Notes under the pieces: generated by a model
Seen by the model: the letters and a program-made list of their open reading frames with translations, nothing else
Database searches by the model: none
Told to the model about the DNA's origin: nothing
Made by a program: the position numbers and the translations under genes
Assembly (NCBI GenBank): GCA_029881175.1
Contig: JAOUNC010000049.1
Coordinates: 1 to 11,406, forward strand
DNA: 11,406 bases
Source of the DNA: Nitrospirota bacterium
GTDB taxonomy: Bacteria > Nitrospirota > Nitrospiria > Nitrospirales > UBA8639
Reading direction: 5' to 3'
In this document: positions 1-7,501 of the stretch, piece by piece
Layout: the number at the start of each line of letters is the position of its first letter
How positions within the stretch are numbered: position 1 is the first letter of the stretch

Positions 1-67
1 TTCCTTCTTTCCGGGGCAGGCTCCCTTAACAGGAATAAGCAGAAAAGCCAGTTGCCTACCTTCTCTT
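1..67. other. Window edge, non-coding downstream of the TolB-like gene
   Basis: These bases lie after the stop codon of the leftward TolB-like gene. I see no convincing hairpin followed by a T run on either strand, and no reading frame long enough to call. Whether the leftward operon continues beyond the window cannot be judged. Confidence 0.4.
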
Positions 68-1192
68 TTACGGGACCCAGTCGGCTAGGAAAATGTTGAA
101 TTCTCCTTTAGCGGTCGTATTGCGATCGGAAGACCATACGAGTTGCTTGCCATCCCGAGAAAACATGGGGAAGCTATTGAAATGGCCATTGAAGGTAATT
201 TGTTCAGGCTTGGTGCCATCGTCGTTAATGACATGGAGATGGAACGATGGACGACCTTGATGGTCTGCCGGGGTGGCGAGATTGGACGAGTAAATAATGC
301 GCTTGCCATCCGGTAGGAAAAATGGCGCAAAGTTTGATCGTCCATTTTTCGTCACTTGCGTCTTGTTTGATCCGTCTGCATTCATGATAAAGATTTCCAA
401 GTTGGCGGGCTCAACCTGATTCTGTGCTAATAATTCCCGGTAGGCTTTCACGTCGGTTTCGGCTTGAGGATGATGCGCACGATAGACAATTCGTTTGCTG
501 TCTGGAGAAAAAAACGCCCCGCCGTCGTACCCCACTTCTTCAGTTAATCGTTTGACGTTGAGCCCATCGATATCCATCGAATAGATATCCAGGTCGCCAT
601 CGCGGACAGAGGTAAACACCACGGTTTTCCCGTTCGGGGAAATGGTCGCTTCGGCATCATACCCTGGCGCCGAGGTTAACCGTTGCAAATCGGTTCCAGC
701 GATGTTCATGGAAAAAATATCATAGTTATCGAGCGCCCACCGGTAGTGCTCGGTTTTTGGAAGTTTCGGCGGGCAATGTGAGCTGGTTAAATGCGTGGAG
801 GAAAATAAGACTCGACGGTTTCCCGGGAAATAATAGCTACATGTGGTTCCGCCAAGCCCGGTACTGACCCGTCGAACATTCGAGCCATCGAGATGCATGG
901 TATAGATCTGATAGCAGGACCGGAGCGTTTTTCCATCTGGTTCCAGGGTGGATTGATACACCAGGTTGTAGCCATCTGGTGAGAAATAGGCTTCCGCATT
1001 TTTCCCGGAAAAGGTCAATTGCCGGATATTGGCTAAATGGGGTTCGGGTGTGAGTGCTTGGGCTGTTGTGGGCGTGGCAGGAGGTTCAGTTGCCCAAACA
1101 GGATTGCATAGCATGAACGTCGCGAGCAGGGTGATTGCGAAGCAATTCATTTTAGGTCGTGTGGCCATATCGAAATAAAAATTATGATACAT
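68..1192 (-). CDS. Secreted TolB-like beta-propeller (PD40 repeat) protein
   Basis: A 374-residue exported protein with a beta-propeller made of TolB/PD40-type repeats. The N-terminus has basic residues R12 and K14, a hydrophobic stretch (about 16-30) and a likely signal peptidase site after VWA (residue 35). At least five repeats carry the PD40 signature of S-P-D/N-G followed by a strand such as IVYRA or VVFTS (near residues 71, 185, 229, 294, 345), each followed by an 'I-x-x-M-x-x-D-G-x-N-x-x-x-L/V-T' strand. There is no TolB N-terminal domain, so it is not TolB itself; a periplasmic binding or scaffold role is inferred. The start at 1192 is preferred because GAGGA lies 7 nt upstream. That Shine-Dalgarno overlaps the TGA stop of the upstream peptidase gene, implying coupled translation. 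Starts at M9 and M15 lack a ribosome site. Last visible gene of the operon. Confidence 0.85.
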   Translation of the reverse strand: MYHNFYFDMATRPKMNCFAITLLATFMLCNPVWATEPPATPTTAQALTPEPHLANIRQLTFSGKNAEAYFSPDGYNLVYQSTLEPDGKTLRSCYQIYTMHLDGSNVRRVSTGLGGTTCSYYFPGNRRVLFSSTHLTSSHCPPKLPKTEHYRWALDNYDIFSMNIAGTDLQRLTSAPGYDAEATISPNGKTVVFTSVRDGDLDIYSMDIDGLNVKRLTEEVGYDGGAFFSPDSKRIVYRAHHPQAETDVKAYRELLAQNQVEPANLEIFIMNADGSNKTQVTKNGRSNFAPFFLPDGKRIIYSSNLATPADHQGRPSFHLHVINDDGTKPEQITFNGHFNSFPMFSRDGKQLVWSSDRNTTAKGEFNIFLADWVP

Positions 1193-1201
1193 GATGATTC
1201 C

Positions 1202-3343
1202 TCATAGTGCCGGGATGGTGAATTCACGAGCAGAGTGTAATGGCTGAAACATGCCGCGGGCAACAACCTTGCCTTGTTCAAACACCAAATAACTATCCCA
1301 CCCATAAAAAAAGAGCAGGCGGGCGACAGGCGTGACGGCTTCCGGCGACAGGCCGAAAAAGAGCGAGACGGTGTGGTTCGAGAAGTCCGGATGGGAACAA
1401 GTGATGAGAAACGCCATCTCCGGTCCTTCGAATGCCTGCTCCTCAATCGTGATACGTCCTGATTCTATCTGGACTTGTTTGTTGCACGTCTTCAACGTCT
1501 TTGATTCCAGAAGCTGGCGGGCCGGAGTGCCGATGATGAGATAGGATGCGGACTCCGTGATGGCCGGGGAATCGGCTTGCTGGATCTCGATATCAGTCTG
1601 TCCCTGGATTCGCTGCATAAGAGTTTTGAGGCTGCTTTCCTCTTCTTTCGAAGCTGTCTTGGCATGAACTAGAATACGACGATCATCGGTGTCCCAGCCA
1701 TTCAGCATGGGAGGCAATTGTTCACGTTGGAGCCGTAGGAGCCAATGGTGCTCCGGGTCAAGCGTGACAGAGGTTGGGATGCCTGGAACATGCAATGTGA
1801 ACGGTTGCGTCGCGTGATTCAGATTGAACGTGGCGCTAACGGTTGATCCATTTTGGAGATTGACCTGGATGGGAAGTGGCACCGTGTAAATGGCATCTTT
1901 TTGGGAAATGGCTCCTGAGACAAGCATGTGGTCTGGTTGAAGAGGATCTGGGTGAACGGAGAGGTTGTGAATTGTTAGCGATGGGGCTCCTGATCGATCA
2001 ATCCACTGCTGAAAAAACTCTGTCAGGTCCTTTCCTGCAACCTGAGAGAATACACGTTCGAGATCGTTCCATTCACGGTATCGTCCCGTTCCCTCTTGAA
2101 TAATTTGACGGATGCTTTTGAAAAAGGCGTTATCCCCCATTTTTTGCCTGAGCATATGAAAGACCAATGCGGTTTTTTGATAGCCCACAGCATTATCGAT
2201 ACGAGTTTCCTTATGGTGAAACTGGTGGATGGGATAGTCCTTCCCGGGTGTCGCATAGAAATTGTATTCGTCCATCATCCGGCGACGGGTTTTCGTTGCT
2301 GCGCTGAGGTTACCCGTGGCTTCATCATAATAATAATTAGCTAAATAGGTCGTGAGGCCTTCTACCCAATTGCCTTTGGCAAAGTCATTGAACACAGAAT
2401 TCCCCAGCCACGAATGCACAATCTCATGGCCAAGTGAATAGGGTTGTGTGTAGCCACGCCGCACAATGCCTTGTCCGAGTAGCGTGAACGAAGGCATTCC
2501 CAATCCGCTTGGGAAAAAATTTTCCACAATGGCAAATTGGGTGAAAGGATAGGGGCCCAAAAGATTGGTGAAGAAATCAAGATAGGTAGCGGTGGCGTCC
2601 AGATATTGTGATGCCAAAGCCGCTTCATCTGGAAACAGATAGGTCGCGAGTTGAATATTCCTCCACGGTTTTTTCTGCACAACAAAATGGTTTGCGGCCA
2701 GGGTTAATGCTTCGGTTGGCGATGAAATGGTCCATTGGCTTGTTCGCTGGTTTTCTGTGACCGTCTGCGAGGTTTCCTGCCCTTGAGTGATGGATTGCCA
2801 ATCAGCCGGGAGCGTGAGAGACACATCAAATGTGACCAGATGGTGTTCCCAGGTCGGATACCAAAAGGTTTCGGATGTCAGGTAAATTCCTTGTTGGCCA
2901 ATATGGCCATTGGTTTTATCCGGTCTCACAAAGCGCAGGCCTCCAGACTCTGTGGGTGAATCATCGATATGGCCATGGTAGGCAATTTTAAGGAGGAGCG
3001 GTGAGCTTGATGGTATGTGGAAAGAAGAGGTGTTCTCGATAACCCATTGTGCGAAGATTGGGGAGTCAGAAGAACCTTCGGTAACTTTCGAAATTGAAAC
3101 CGCCTGTCCGTTCAACTCCACACGATCAATCGTGAGGTGTGAATTAAGCGCAAAGGTCAGTGGGTTCTGATTTAACAGACTGTGTGGTAAACGCAGGATG
3201 TCGGTTGCCATAAGCCGGTGGGTGTCAGAGGCTAATTCAACGGTAAGGGTGTGGTGTATGGAAGGCAGGCTTGATGATTCAACCCTGTGGGGTGTGACCA
3301 GGCTTCCAACCACGAAGCAGATGAGAAAAACCAGAGAGACCAT
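1202..3343 (-). CDS. M1-family (gluzincin) metallopeptidase, exported
   Basis: A 713-residue zinc aminopeptidase-like protein. It has an N-terminal hydrophobic segment (residues 2-17, probable signal peptide or anchor), an M1-type beta N-domain (about 25-215), a catalytic domain (about 220-450) and a C-terminal part (about 450-713) of unknown role. The zinc motif is H306-E307-I-V-H310, with the third ligand probably E328 in GNWVEGLTTY. The spacing is HEXXH-X17-E, one residue shorter than classical M1. In place of GAMEN, 32 residues before H306, it has VENFFPSGLGMP (from V273). The start ATG at 3343 lies 1 nt after the ftsY TAA, which suggests translational re-initiation. An in-frame TTG at 3430 would overlap ftsY by 86 nt and is less likely, but it would supply the basic residues that the short version's signal peptide lacks. 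Peptidase identity is sure at fold level; substrate is unknown, and aminopeptidase activity is inferred. Confidence 0.88.
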   Translation of the reverse strand: MVSLVFLICFVVGSLVTPHRVESSSLPSIHHTLTVELASDTHRLMATDILRLPHSLLNQNPLTFALNSHLTIDRVELNGQAVSISKVTEGSSDSPIFAQWVIENTSSFHIPSSSPLLLKIAYHGHIDDSPTESGGLRFVRPDKTNGHIGQQGIYLTSETFWYPTWEHHLVTFDVSLTLPADWQSITQGQETSQTVTENQRTSQWTISSPTEALTLAANHFVVQKKPWRNIQLATYLFPDEAALASQYLDATATYLDFFTNLLGPYPFTQFAIVENFFPSGLGMPSFTLLGQGIVRRGYTQPYSLGHEIVHSWLGNSVFNDFAKGNWVEGLTTYLANYYYDEATGNLSAATKTRRRMMDEYNFYATPGKDYPIHQFHHKETRIDNAVGYQKTALVFHMLRQKMGDNAFFKSIRQIIQEGTGRYREWNDLERVFSQVAGKDLTEFFQQWIDRSGAPSLTIHNLSVHPDPLQPDHMLVSGAISQKDAIYTVPLPIQVNLQNGSTVSATFNLNHATQPFTLHVPGIPTSVTLDPEHHWLLRLQREQLPPMLNGWDTDDRRILVHAKTASKEEESSLKTLMQRIQGQTDIEIQQADSPAITESASYLIIGTPARQLLESKTLKTCNKQVQIESGRITIEEQAFEGPEMAFLITCSHPDFSNHTVSLFFGLSPEAVTPVARLLFFYGWDSYLVFEQGKVVARGMFQPLHSAREFTIPAL

Positions 3344-3344
3344 A

Positions 3345-4271
3345 TTATGCCGGAGGGGTTTCTGGGGGTAATAAGGCGTCGACGAACGCGGAGGCGTTGA
3401 AATCTTGGAGATCTTTTTCTTTTTCCCCAACGCCTATGAGACGAATGGGAAGATTGAGTTCTTCGACGATGGCGACGACTACGCCGCCTCTGGCGGTCCC
3501 GTCCAGTTTCGTGAGGGCCAGTCCTGTCACTCCAACGGATTCATGAAATTGGCGGGCTTGGGCAATCGTATTTTGTCCGAGTGTCCCATCTAAGACGAGC
3601 AACGTTTCATGCGGGGCGCCAGGCATTTCGCGCTCAATGATTCGTTTAATTTTTTTCAGTTCATCCATTAAATTGACTTTGGTATGGAGCCGTCCGGCGG
3701 TGTCGATCAGTACCACATCGACGTTTCGGGCTTTAGCGGCGACGATACCATCAAACACGACGGCAGCCGGGTCGGACCCTTGCTTGTGCTTGATCACGTC
3801 GACGCCAGTCCGTTTTCCCCAGATATCCAATTGTTCAATGGCAGCCGCCCGAAATGTATCTCCTGCGACAAAGAGCGTCTTCAGCCCATGCTGACTCAAA
3901 CGATGCCCAAGCTTGGCGATGGTCGTCGTTTTGCCGACTCCATTAATCCCGATGGTTAAGAACACAAAAGGTTTGGGCCCTTGACGTATGATTTCTTCCA
4001 ATGACGCGGCCTCTCCTTTTTGAAGAATGTCGAGGAGAAGATTGCGCAGGACTTCAAGCGGGGTGGCTGATTGAAACGGACCGGTTTTCGAGTGGACTTC
4101 ATCCAGAAATCGGTGAACGGTGCGTACGCCCACGTCCGCTTGCAGAAGACTCTCTTCGACATCCTCAATGACGGCTGGATCAAGCTTGCCCCCGACTAAG
4201 CGACGCAGAGAGCTTTGTACAGTTTGGCGGGTTTTGGCTAACCCGTCTTGAAGACGTTGAATCCAACTCAT
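3345..4271 (-). CDS. ftsY: Signal recognition particle receptor FtsY
   Basis: SRP-receptor GTPase of 308 residues. It docks ribosome-SRP complexes at the inner membrane for co-translational insertion through SecYEG. The four-helix N domain (about 1-90) leads into the G domain with G1 GINGVGKTTT (108-117), the DTFRAAAIEQL motif (138-148), G3 DTAGRLH (190-196), G4 TKLDGTARGG (254-263) and the closing GVGEKEKDLQDF (280-291). The long acidic A domain of E. coli FtsY is absent, as in many bacteria, so membrane contact would rely on the short basic N-terminus (R6, K13, R15, R23, R24). LDGTLGQN replaces the usual LDATTGQN. It starts 36 bp after ybeY with no strong Shine-Dalgarno, and its stop almost touches the peptidase start. 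Context within a phoH-ybeY-ftsY run links membrane targeting with ribosome maturation. Confidence 0.98.
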   Translation of the reverse strand: MSWIQRLQDGLAKTRQTVQSSLRRLVGGKLDPAVIEDVEESLLQADVGVRTVHRFLDEVHSKTGPFQSATPLEVLRNLLLDILQKGEAASLEEIIRQGPKPFVFLTIGINGVGKTTTIAKLGHRLSQHGLKTLFVAGDTFRAAAIEQLDIWGKRTGVDVIKHKQGSDPAAVVFDGIVAAKARNVDVVLIDTAGRLHTKVNLMDELKKIKRIIEREMPGAPHETLLVLDGTLGQNTIAQARQFHESVGVTGLALTKLDGTARGGVVVAIVEELNLPIRLIGVGEKEKDLQDFNASAFVDALLPPETPPA

Positions 4272-4307
4272 AATATGGGCAAGCCGAAAATATACACGGG
4301 TATCGAA

Positions 4308-4766
4308 TTATTTGATGGCGGAAAGGAATTGTGGGACGGGAGAGAATGTTCGAAAGATCGCACGTTCTTTCCGTTGCATGCGTGTGGCTTCCCGTGGTGA
4401 TTGTTCGTGGTCATAGCCCAGAAGATGCAGTGTTCCATGAATCAAAAGACGAAGTATTTCCTGATTAGCCGTGTTGTCGAATCTGGATGCTTGCTCAATC
4501 GCGATGGGCAGGCAAATAACCACATCCCCCAGAAATATTTCTTGTTGCTCTCCCATACTTTCCATTGGGAATGCAAGCACATCAGTTGGGTAATCGCGCG
4601 CTCGATATTGACGGTTTAAACTGCGCATCCGTGTTTTGCCGACCAATGAGAGGCTCAGTTGGGCTGTGGGGTATCCAGCTTGTACTAATATGGCCTGTGT
4701 GACACGTTGAATTGTTTTGGCACGAACAGAAATACTTCGAAGATGGGTACGGAACCAAATGGCCAT
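4308..4766 (-). CDS. ybeY: Endoribonuclease YbeY (16S rRNA maturation)
   Basis: A 152-residue YbeY/UPF0054 metalloprotein, a single-strand endoribonuclease needed for 16S rRNA 3'-end maturation and 70S ribosome quality control in bacteria. The signature H110-G-T-L-H114-L-L-G-Y-D-H120 supplies the three metal-binding histidines, and the upstream YRARDYPTDVLAFP (54-67) and FLGDVVIC (78-85) blocks match the family. Length is typical. The gene begins 6 nt after the phoH-like stop, so the pair is certainly co-transcribed; this neighbour pair is widespread in bacteria. No HD-domain gene (pgpH type), which sits between them in some genomes, is present here. The start is the ATG at 4766. Confidence 0.96.
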   Translation of the reverse strand: MAIWFRTHLRSISVRAKTIQRVTQAILVQAGYPTAQLSLSLVGKTRMRSLNRQYRARDYPTDVLAFPMESMGEQQEIFLGDVVICLPIAIEQASRFDNTANQEILRLLIHGTLHLLGYDHEQSPREATRMQRKERAIFRTFSPVPQFLSAIK

Positions 4767-4772
4767 CGGGCA

Positions 4773-5756
4773 TTAGCCCCTCGGCCCTTGGCCGTTCGTG
4801 GTTGATCCGGACTCATGCTCAAACCGATCATACGCCTTAATGATGGCTTTGACCAGTCGATGGCGGACCACATCCTGTTCGGTAAAGTAGACGAATTGAA
4901 TGCCTTCAATATTGATGAGAATTTCTGCAATCTGTGTTAAGCCTGATTTTTGAGAATCCGGAAGATCGATTTGTGTGATATCTCCCGTGACAATGGCTTT
5001 CGAATTCATCCCGAGGCGCGTCAAAAACATTTTCATCTGTTCAGTCGTGGCGTTTTGGGCTTCATCCAGAATGACAAAGGCATCATCAAGCGTTCTTCCG
5101 CGCATAAAGGCCAATGGCGCTATTTCAATTTCCCCACGCTCAATGAGACGATTTGCGCGTTCAATATCCATCATGCTGTAGAGGGCATCGTACAGTGGCC
5201 GTAAATAGGGATGGACCTTGGCAAATAAATCGCCAGGGAGAAATCCCAGGTGTTCGCCGGCTTCCACTGCGGGGCGCGCTAAAATAATGCGGCTCACGTG
5301 TTTTTGAGTCAGTGCGGCTAAGGCCATGGCCATGGCCAAATAGGTTTTCCCGGTTCCTGCAGGGCCAATGGCAATGATCAGGTCGGACTGCTTAATGGCT
5401 TGAAGGTAGGCTTGCTGTGTGGGTGTTTTGGGATTAACGGTTCCCTTAGCGGTGGAAAGATTCGTGGTGGAAAAGGTATAGGGCTTCAGTGGAACGTCGC
5501 GTTGTGTTTCCGTGGCCCGGATGGCTCGGGAAATATCTTCCGGTTTTAATTCGTGATAGGTCTGGGTCCAATTGCCTAATTCTTGTAAAATATGTTCGGC
5601 TCGCTTGACCGATTCAGGCAGTCCATCAAGGGTGATCTCATCTCCACGGGCGGCCATCTGGACCTTTAGCTCGTCTTCGATCATTTTGAGGTGAAGGTCA
5701 TTGGGGCCGAATAAATTGGCTAAATCAACCCCTTCTCGTAGTTTAATTTTTCTCAC
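4773..5756 (-). CDS. ybeZ: PhoH-like (PhoL/YbeZ) ATPase
   Basis: A 327-residue PhoH-family P-loop NTPase, probably cytosolic and functionally tied to YbeY in rRNA and ribosome metabolism. An N-terminal KH-like region (about 1-60, with the family block KLREGVDLANLFGPND) precedes the ATPase domain. Walker A is GPAGTGKT (131-138), followed by RPAVEAGEHLGFLPGDL (161-177). Walker B is FVILDEAQN (227-235), followed by TGDITQIDLP (257-266) and the arginine-rich VRHRLVKAIIKAYD (297-310). The start is a GTG at 5756; the family block begins directly after it, and an AGGAAGG lies upstream at the long spacing of 15 nt. It is the first gene behind the promoter at 5816-5844 and heads the five-gene run. Biochemical function of the family is still poorly defined, so the symbol is by homology only. 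Confidence 0.95.
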   Translation of the reverse strand: MRKIKLREGVDLANLFGPNDLHLKMIEDELKVQMAARGDEITLDGLPESVKRAEHILQELGNWTQTYHELKPEDISRAIRATETQRDVPLKPYTFSTTNLSTAKGTVNPKTPTQQAYLQAIKQSDLIIAIGPAGTGKTYLAMAMALAALTQKHVSRIILARPAVEAGEHLGFLPGDLFAKVHPYLRPLYDALYSMMDIERANRLIERGEIEIAPLAFMRGRTLDDAFVILDEAQNATTEQMKMFLTRLGMNSKAIVTGDITQIDLPDSQKSGLTQIAEILINIEGIQFVYFTEQDVVRHRLVKAIIKAYDRFEHESGSTTNGQGPRG

Positions 5757-5815
5757 AGAAGCGTGGAATCACCTTCCTGGAATGCGAGGCATAAACGTTT
5801 GTTGAATCAGTGGTC

Positions 5816-5844
5816 ATTCTAGCAAAGGCTCTAACATGCCTCAA
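5816..5844 (-). promoter_or_regulatory. Sigma-70 promoter for phoH-ybeY-ftsY operon
   Basis: Read on the minus strand there is TTGAGG (-35, 5839-5844), a 17 bp spacer ending in TGC, and TAGAAT (-10, 5816-5821). This is a near-consensus hexamer pair with an extended -10. It lies in the gap between mutM and the phoH-like gene, giving a predicted 5' leader of about 50 nt before the GTG at 5756. This suggests the five-gene run can be transcribed independently of mutM. Confidence 0.6.
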
Positions 5845-5860
5845 GGAAAGATCAATGGTG

Positions 5861-6691
5861 TCAGCGTTTCTTTTGACAGGATGGACAAAAGAATGAACTG
5901 CGTTCCTTTTGGAGACGGGTAATGAGGGTTGAGCAGCCATGCAGGCAAGGCCTGCCGTCTTGTTGATACACCTGATGGGACTCCTGAAAGTGACCCTGGG
6001 AGCCATCGGGCGCACGGAAGTCTCGAATGGACGATCCTCCTGCTTCAATTGCTTCGCGCAAGACGGTTTGCATGGTCTGGTGAAGTCGTTGGCAGGATGT
6101 ACGGCGAAGCTGGTGGCCTTGCGCAGATGGGTGGATATTGGCGCGAAACAATATTTCGTTTGCATAGATGTTGCCAATGCCTGCCAGGCGATGTTGATTC
6201 AGGAAAAATGGTTTTAATTGCCCTCGAGTTGTTTGAAGAAGTTGGACAAAGGCTTCTTGTGTAATTGTCAGGGCATCAGGTCCAAATCGACGTTGCCTGA
6301 AGGCTTCCAGGCCTGATGGGTCAAACAGCCAGATTCGACCAAATCGGCGAGGGTTCCAATAATGCAGTTCACTGGATTTGGTCCCAGACAATGTGATGTG
6401 GCAATGAATGTGTTGTGGCGATGCTGCTAAGTTCGCTTGAAAAAACCAGAGCCCCGTCATGCCTAATTCCGAGAGGAGATATCGTGTGTCCTGAGAGCGT
6501 TGGCACGTGAAGACCACGCATTTTCCCATTCGCTGGACATGGGTAATTGTGGCATGACGAAACCAGGGAATGAGGGCATAACCCGTTCGAACAATATCGG
6601 AACGATGAATGGAGAATGTCTCAATGGTGGCCCCAAGAATTTGAGGCTTGAGGTGTTGGAGGACAACTTCGACTTCTGGGAGCTCGGGCAT
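5861..6691 (-). CDS. mutM: Formamidopyrimidine-DNA glycosylase (Fpg/MutM)
   Basis: A 276-residue bifunctional DNA glycosylase/AP lyase that removes 8-oxoguanine and formamidopyrimidines. The start is fixed by MPELPEVE: after Met removal, Pro is the Schiff-base nucleophile and Glu the general acid. K57 (HVQRMGKCVVF) is the beta-hairpin lysine, LGMTG (76-80) the intercalation region, and AGIGNIYANE (170-179) with N174 the helix-two-turn-helix. The C-terminal zinc finger is intact in its second half (FFCPSC, C269 and C272), with R264 in the phosphate-binding loop. Its first half is odd: the two cysteines are C249-L-H-G-C253 (C-x3-C) rather than the usual C-x2-C-G, as if Gly and Cys had swapped. 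No strong Shine-Dalgarno precedes the ATG. MutY or MutT neighbours are not present. Confidence 0.97.
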   Translation of the reverse strand: MPELPEVEVVLQHLKPQILGATIETFSIHRSDIVRTGYALIPWFRHATITHVQRMGKCVVFTCQRSQDTRYLLSELGMTGLWFFQANLAASPQHIHCHITLSGTKSSELHYWNPRRFGRIWLFDPSGLEAFRQRRFGPDALTITQEAFVQLLQTTRGQLKPFFLNQHRLAGIGNIYANEILFRANIHPSAQGHQLRRTSCQRLHQTMQTVLREAIEAGGSSIRDFRAPDGSQGHFQESHQVYQQDGRPCLHGCSTLITRLQKERSSFFCPSCQKKR

Positions 6692-6786
6692 ACGAATGGG
6701 TCTTTGAACCGTGCCGTGGTGAAGAAATGCGTTTACTTAAGCGCGTAGCGTGAAAGATCTATGAAGTGATGCAAGAGGAGTTGTAG

Positions 6787-6806
6787 CAGATTCCTCATCG
6801 AATCTG
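6787..6806. repeat. Short perfect inverted repeat upstream of mutM
   Basis: CAGATTC, a 6 nt loop, then GAATCTG form a perfect 7 bp stem about 100 bp before the mutM start. No T run follows on either strand, so it is not a standard terminator. It could be an operator or leader hairpin, or chance. The rest of the 225-base gap (6692-6916) between the phosphatase gene and mutM shows nothing I can call. Confidence 0.3.
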
Positions 6807-6916
6807 GAAATGCTTTATCTTGGCTCAGAGACCAAACAGGCCATGTAGCCCCTATGTAAGTAGAGGACCTCACGGGGGAGGCTCATTCGAGGTCAGATTA
6901 CCGTTCATGAAAAGGG

Positions 6917-7345
6917 TTAGCGATTCGGGGGGCTGAGAGCCGGAGATTTCATTTTCAGTTGCTCGATTACGCGAGCCAAACGGGGAAGGGGAGTTGTTCC
7001 CGGGCGTTTTTGGGTCACAAGTGCTTGTGCCTCTTGAAAGGAAAGTCCATGTCTGCAGCAGAGGTATGCAATGATGAGAGAAGGCGAACGACCGAAGCCC
7101 ACTCGACAGGCGACCAGAATGTGGTGCGTTGGTAGGTGCCGAACTAGCCAGTCAACACCCATTTCAATGTCGATGATGTCTGGCTCGGTATATTCCCTGA
7201 GGGGTAATCGAGCAAAGACGATATTGGGTGGTGGGGAGAGTGGTACCTCCAATGCGGTCCAGAACACGGCGCTAATGAAGGGAGGGGGCGATTCGGCATC
7301 CGCCTGCTCTCCAATATAGAGTTGATGGTCAACATAGCTGATCAT
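6917..7345 (-). CDS. Dual-specificity / tyrosine phosphatase-like protein
   Basis: A 142-residue protein with the fold signature of cysteine-based DSP phosphatases. MISYVDHQLYIGEQADA at the N-terminus matches the usual first strand and helix. The P-loop is C80-R-V-G-F-G-R86-S (C-x5-R-S), followed by the LIIAYL helix, KRPGTTP and the closing QL helix. The general acid is probably D56 or D59 in YTEPDIID. The residue before the catalytic Cys is Ala (VACRVG) rather than the common His. No membrane segment is visible, so it is probably cytosolic. The start is uncertain: ATG at 7345 gives the domain its natural N-terminus, while GTG at 7381 adds 12 residues; neither has a good ribosome site. A full AAGGAGG lies further upstream at 7411-7417. 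Substrate unknown; phosphoprotein, phosphoinositide-like or nucleotide targets are all possible. Confidence 0.8.
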   Translation of the reverse strand: MISYVDHQLYIGEQADAESPPPFISAVFWTALEVPLSPPPNIVFARLPLREYTEPDIIDIEMGVDWLVRHLPTHHILVACRVGFGRSPSLIIAYLCCRHGLSFQEAQALVTQKRPGTTPLPRLARVIEQLKMKSPALSPPNR

Positions 7346-7453
7346 GATAGGAATATTGTCGGCACCAACAAGGGCAAACACAAGGGGGAATGAGCCAATG
7401 CCCGCTTTGCCCTCCTTAACTTCTCTTACTCCATCAGCCCAAGGTGATCCTAG

Positions 7454-7482
7454 TTGCGGGGGGGAGGCATGCCACCTATACT
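7454..7482 (+). promoter_or_regulatory. Sigma-70 promoter for zinc-ribbon gene
   Basis: TTGCGG (7454-7459), a 17 bp spacer and TATACT (7477-7482) form a good hexamer pair on the plus strand, in the gap between divergent genes. Transcription would start near 7489, giving a leader of about 35 nt before the ATG at 7525. It also argues against the in-frame GTG at 7444 being the gene start, since that lies upstream of the promoter. Confidence 0.55.
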
Positions 7483-7501
7483 ACAGAGAGGAAGGGGTTT
7501 T

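Noticed and set aside
2362..2685. 107-residue minus-strand frame inside the peptidase gene
   Set aside because: It lies across the zinc site of the real gene in a different frame, with no motif of its own.
5743..6177. 144-residue frame opposite in phase to mutM and running into the phoH-like start region
   Set aside because: It overlaps mutM's conserved C-terminus in another frame on the same strand; cysteine- and arginine-rich shadow composition and no ribosome site.
5929..6264. 111-residue plus-strand frame antisense to mutM
   Set aside because: It covers the conserved mutM coding region on the other strand and shows no domain or ribosome site.
6866..6894. GACCTC...GAGGTC inverted repeat between the phosphatase gene and mutM as a terminator
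   Set aside because: Only 6 bp with a 17 nt loop and no T run on either strand; easily chance.
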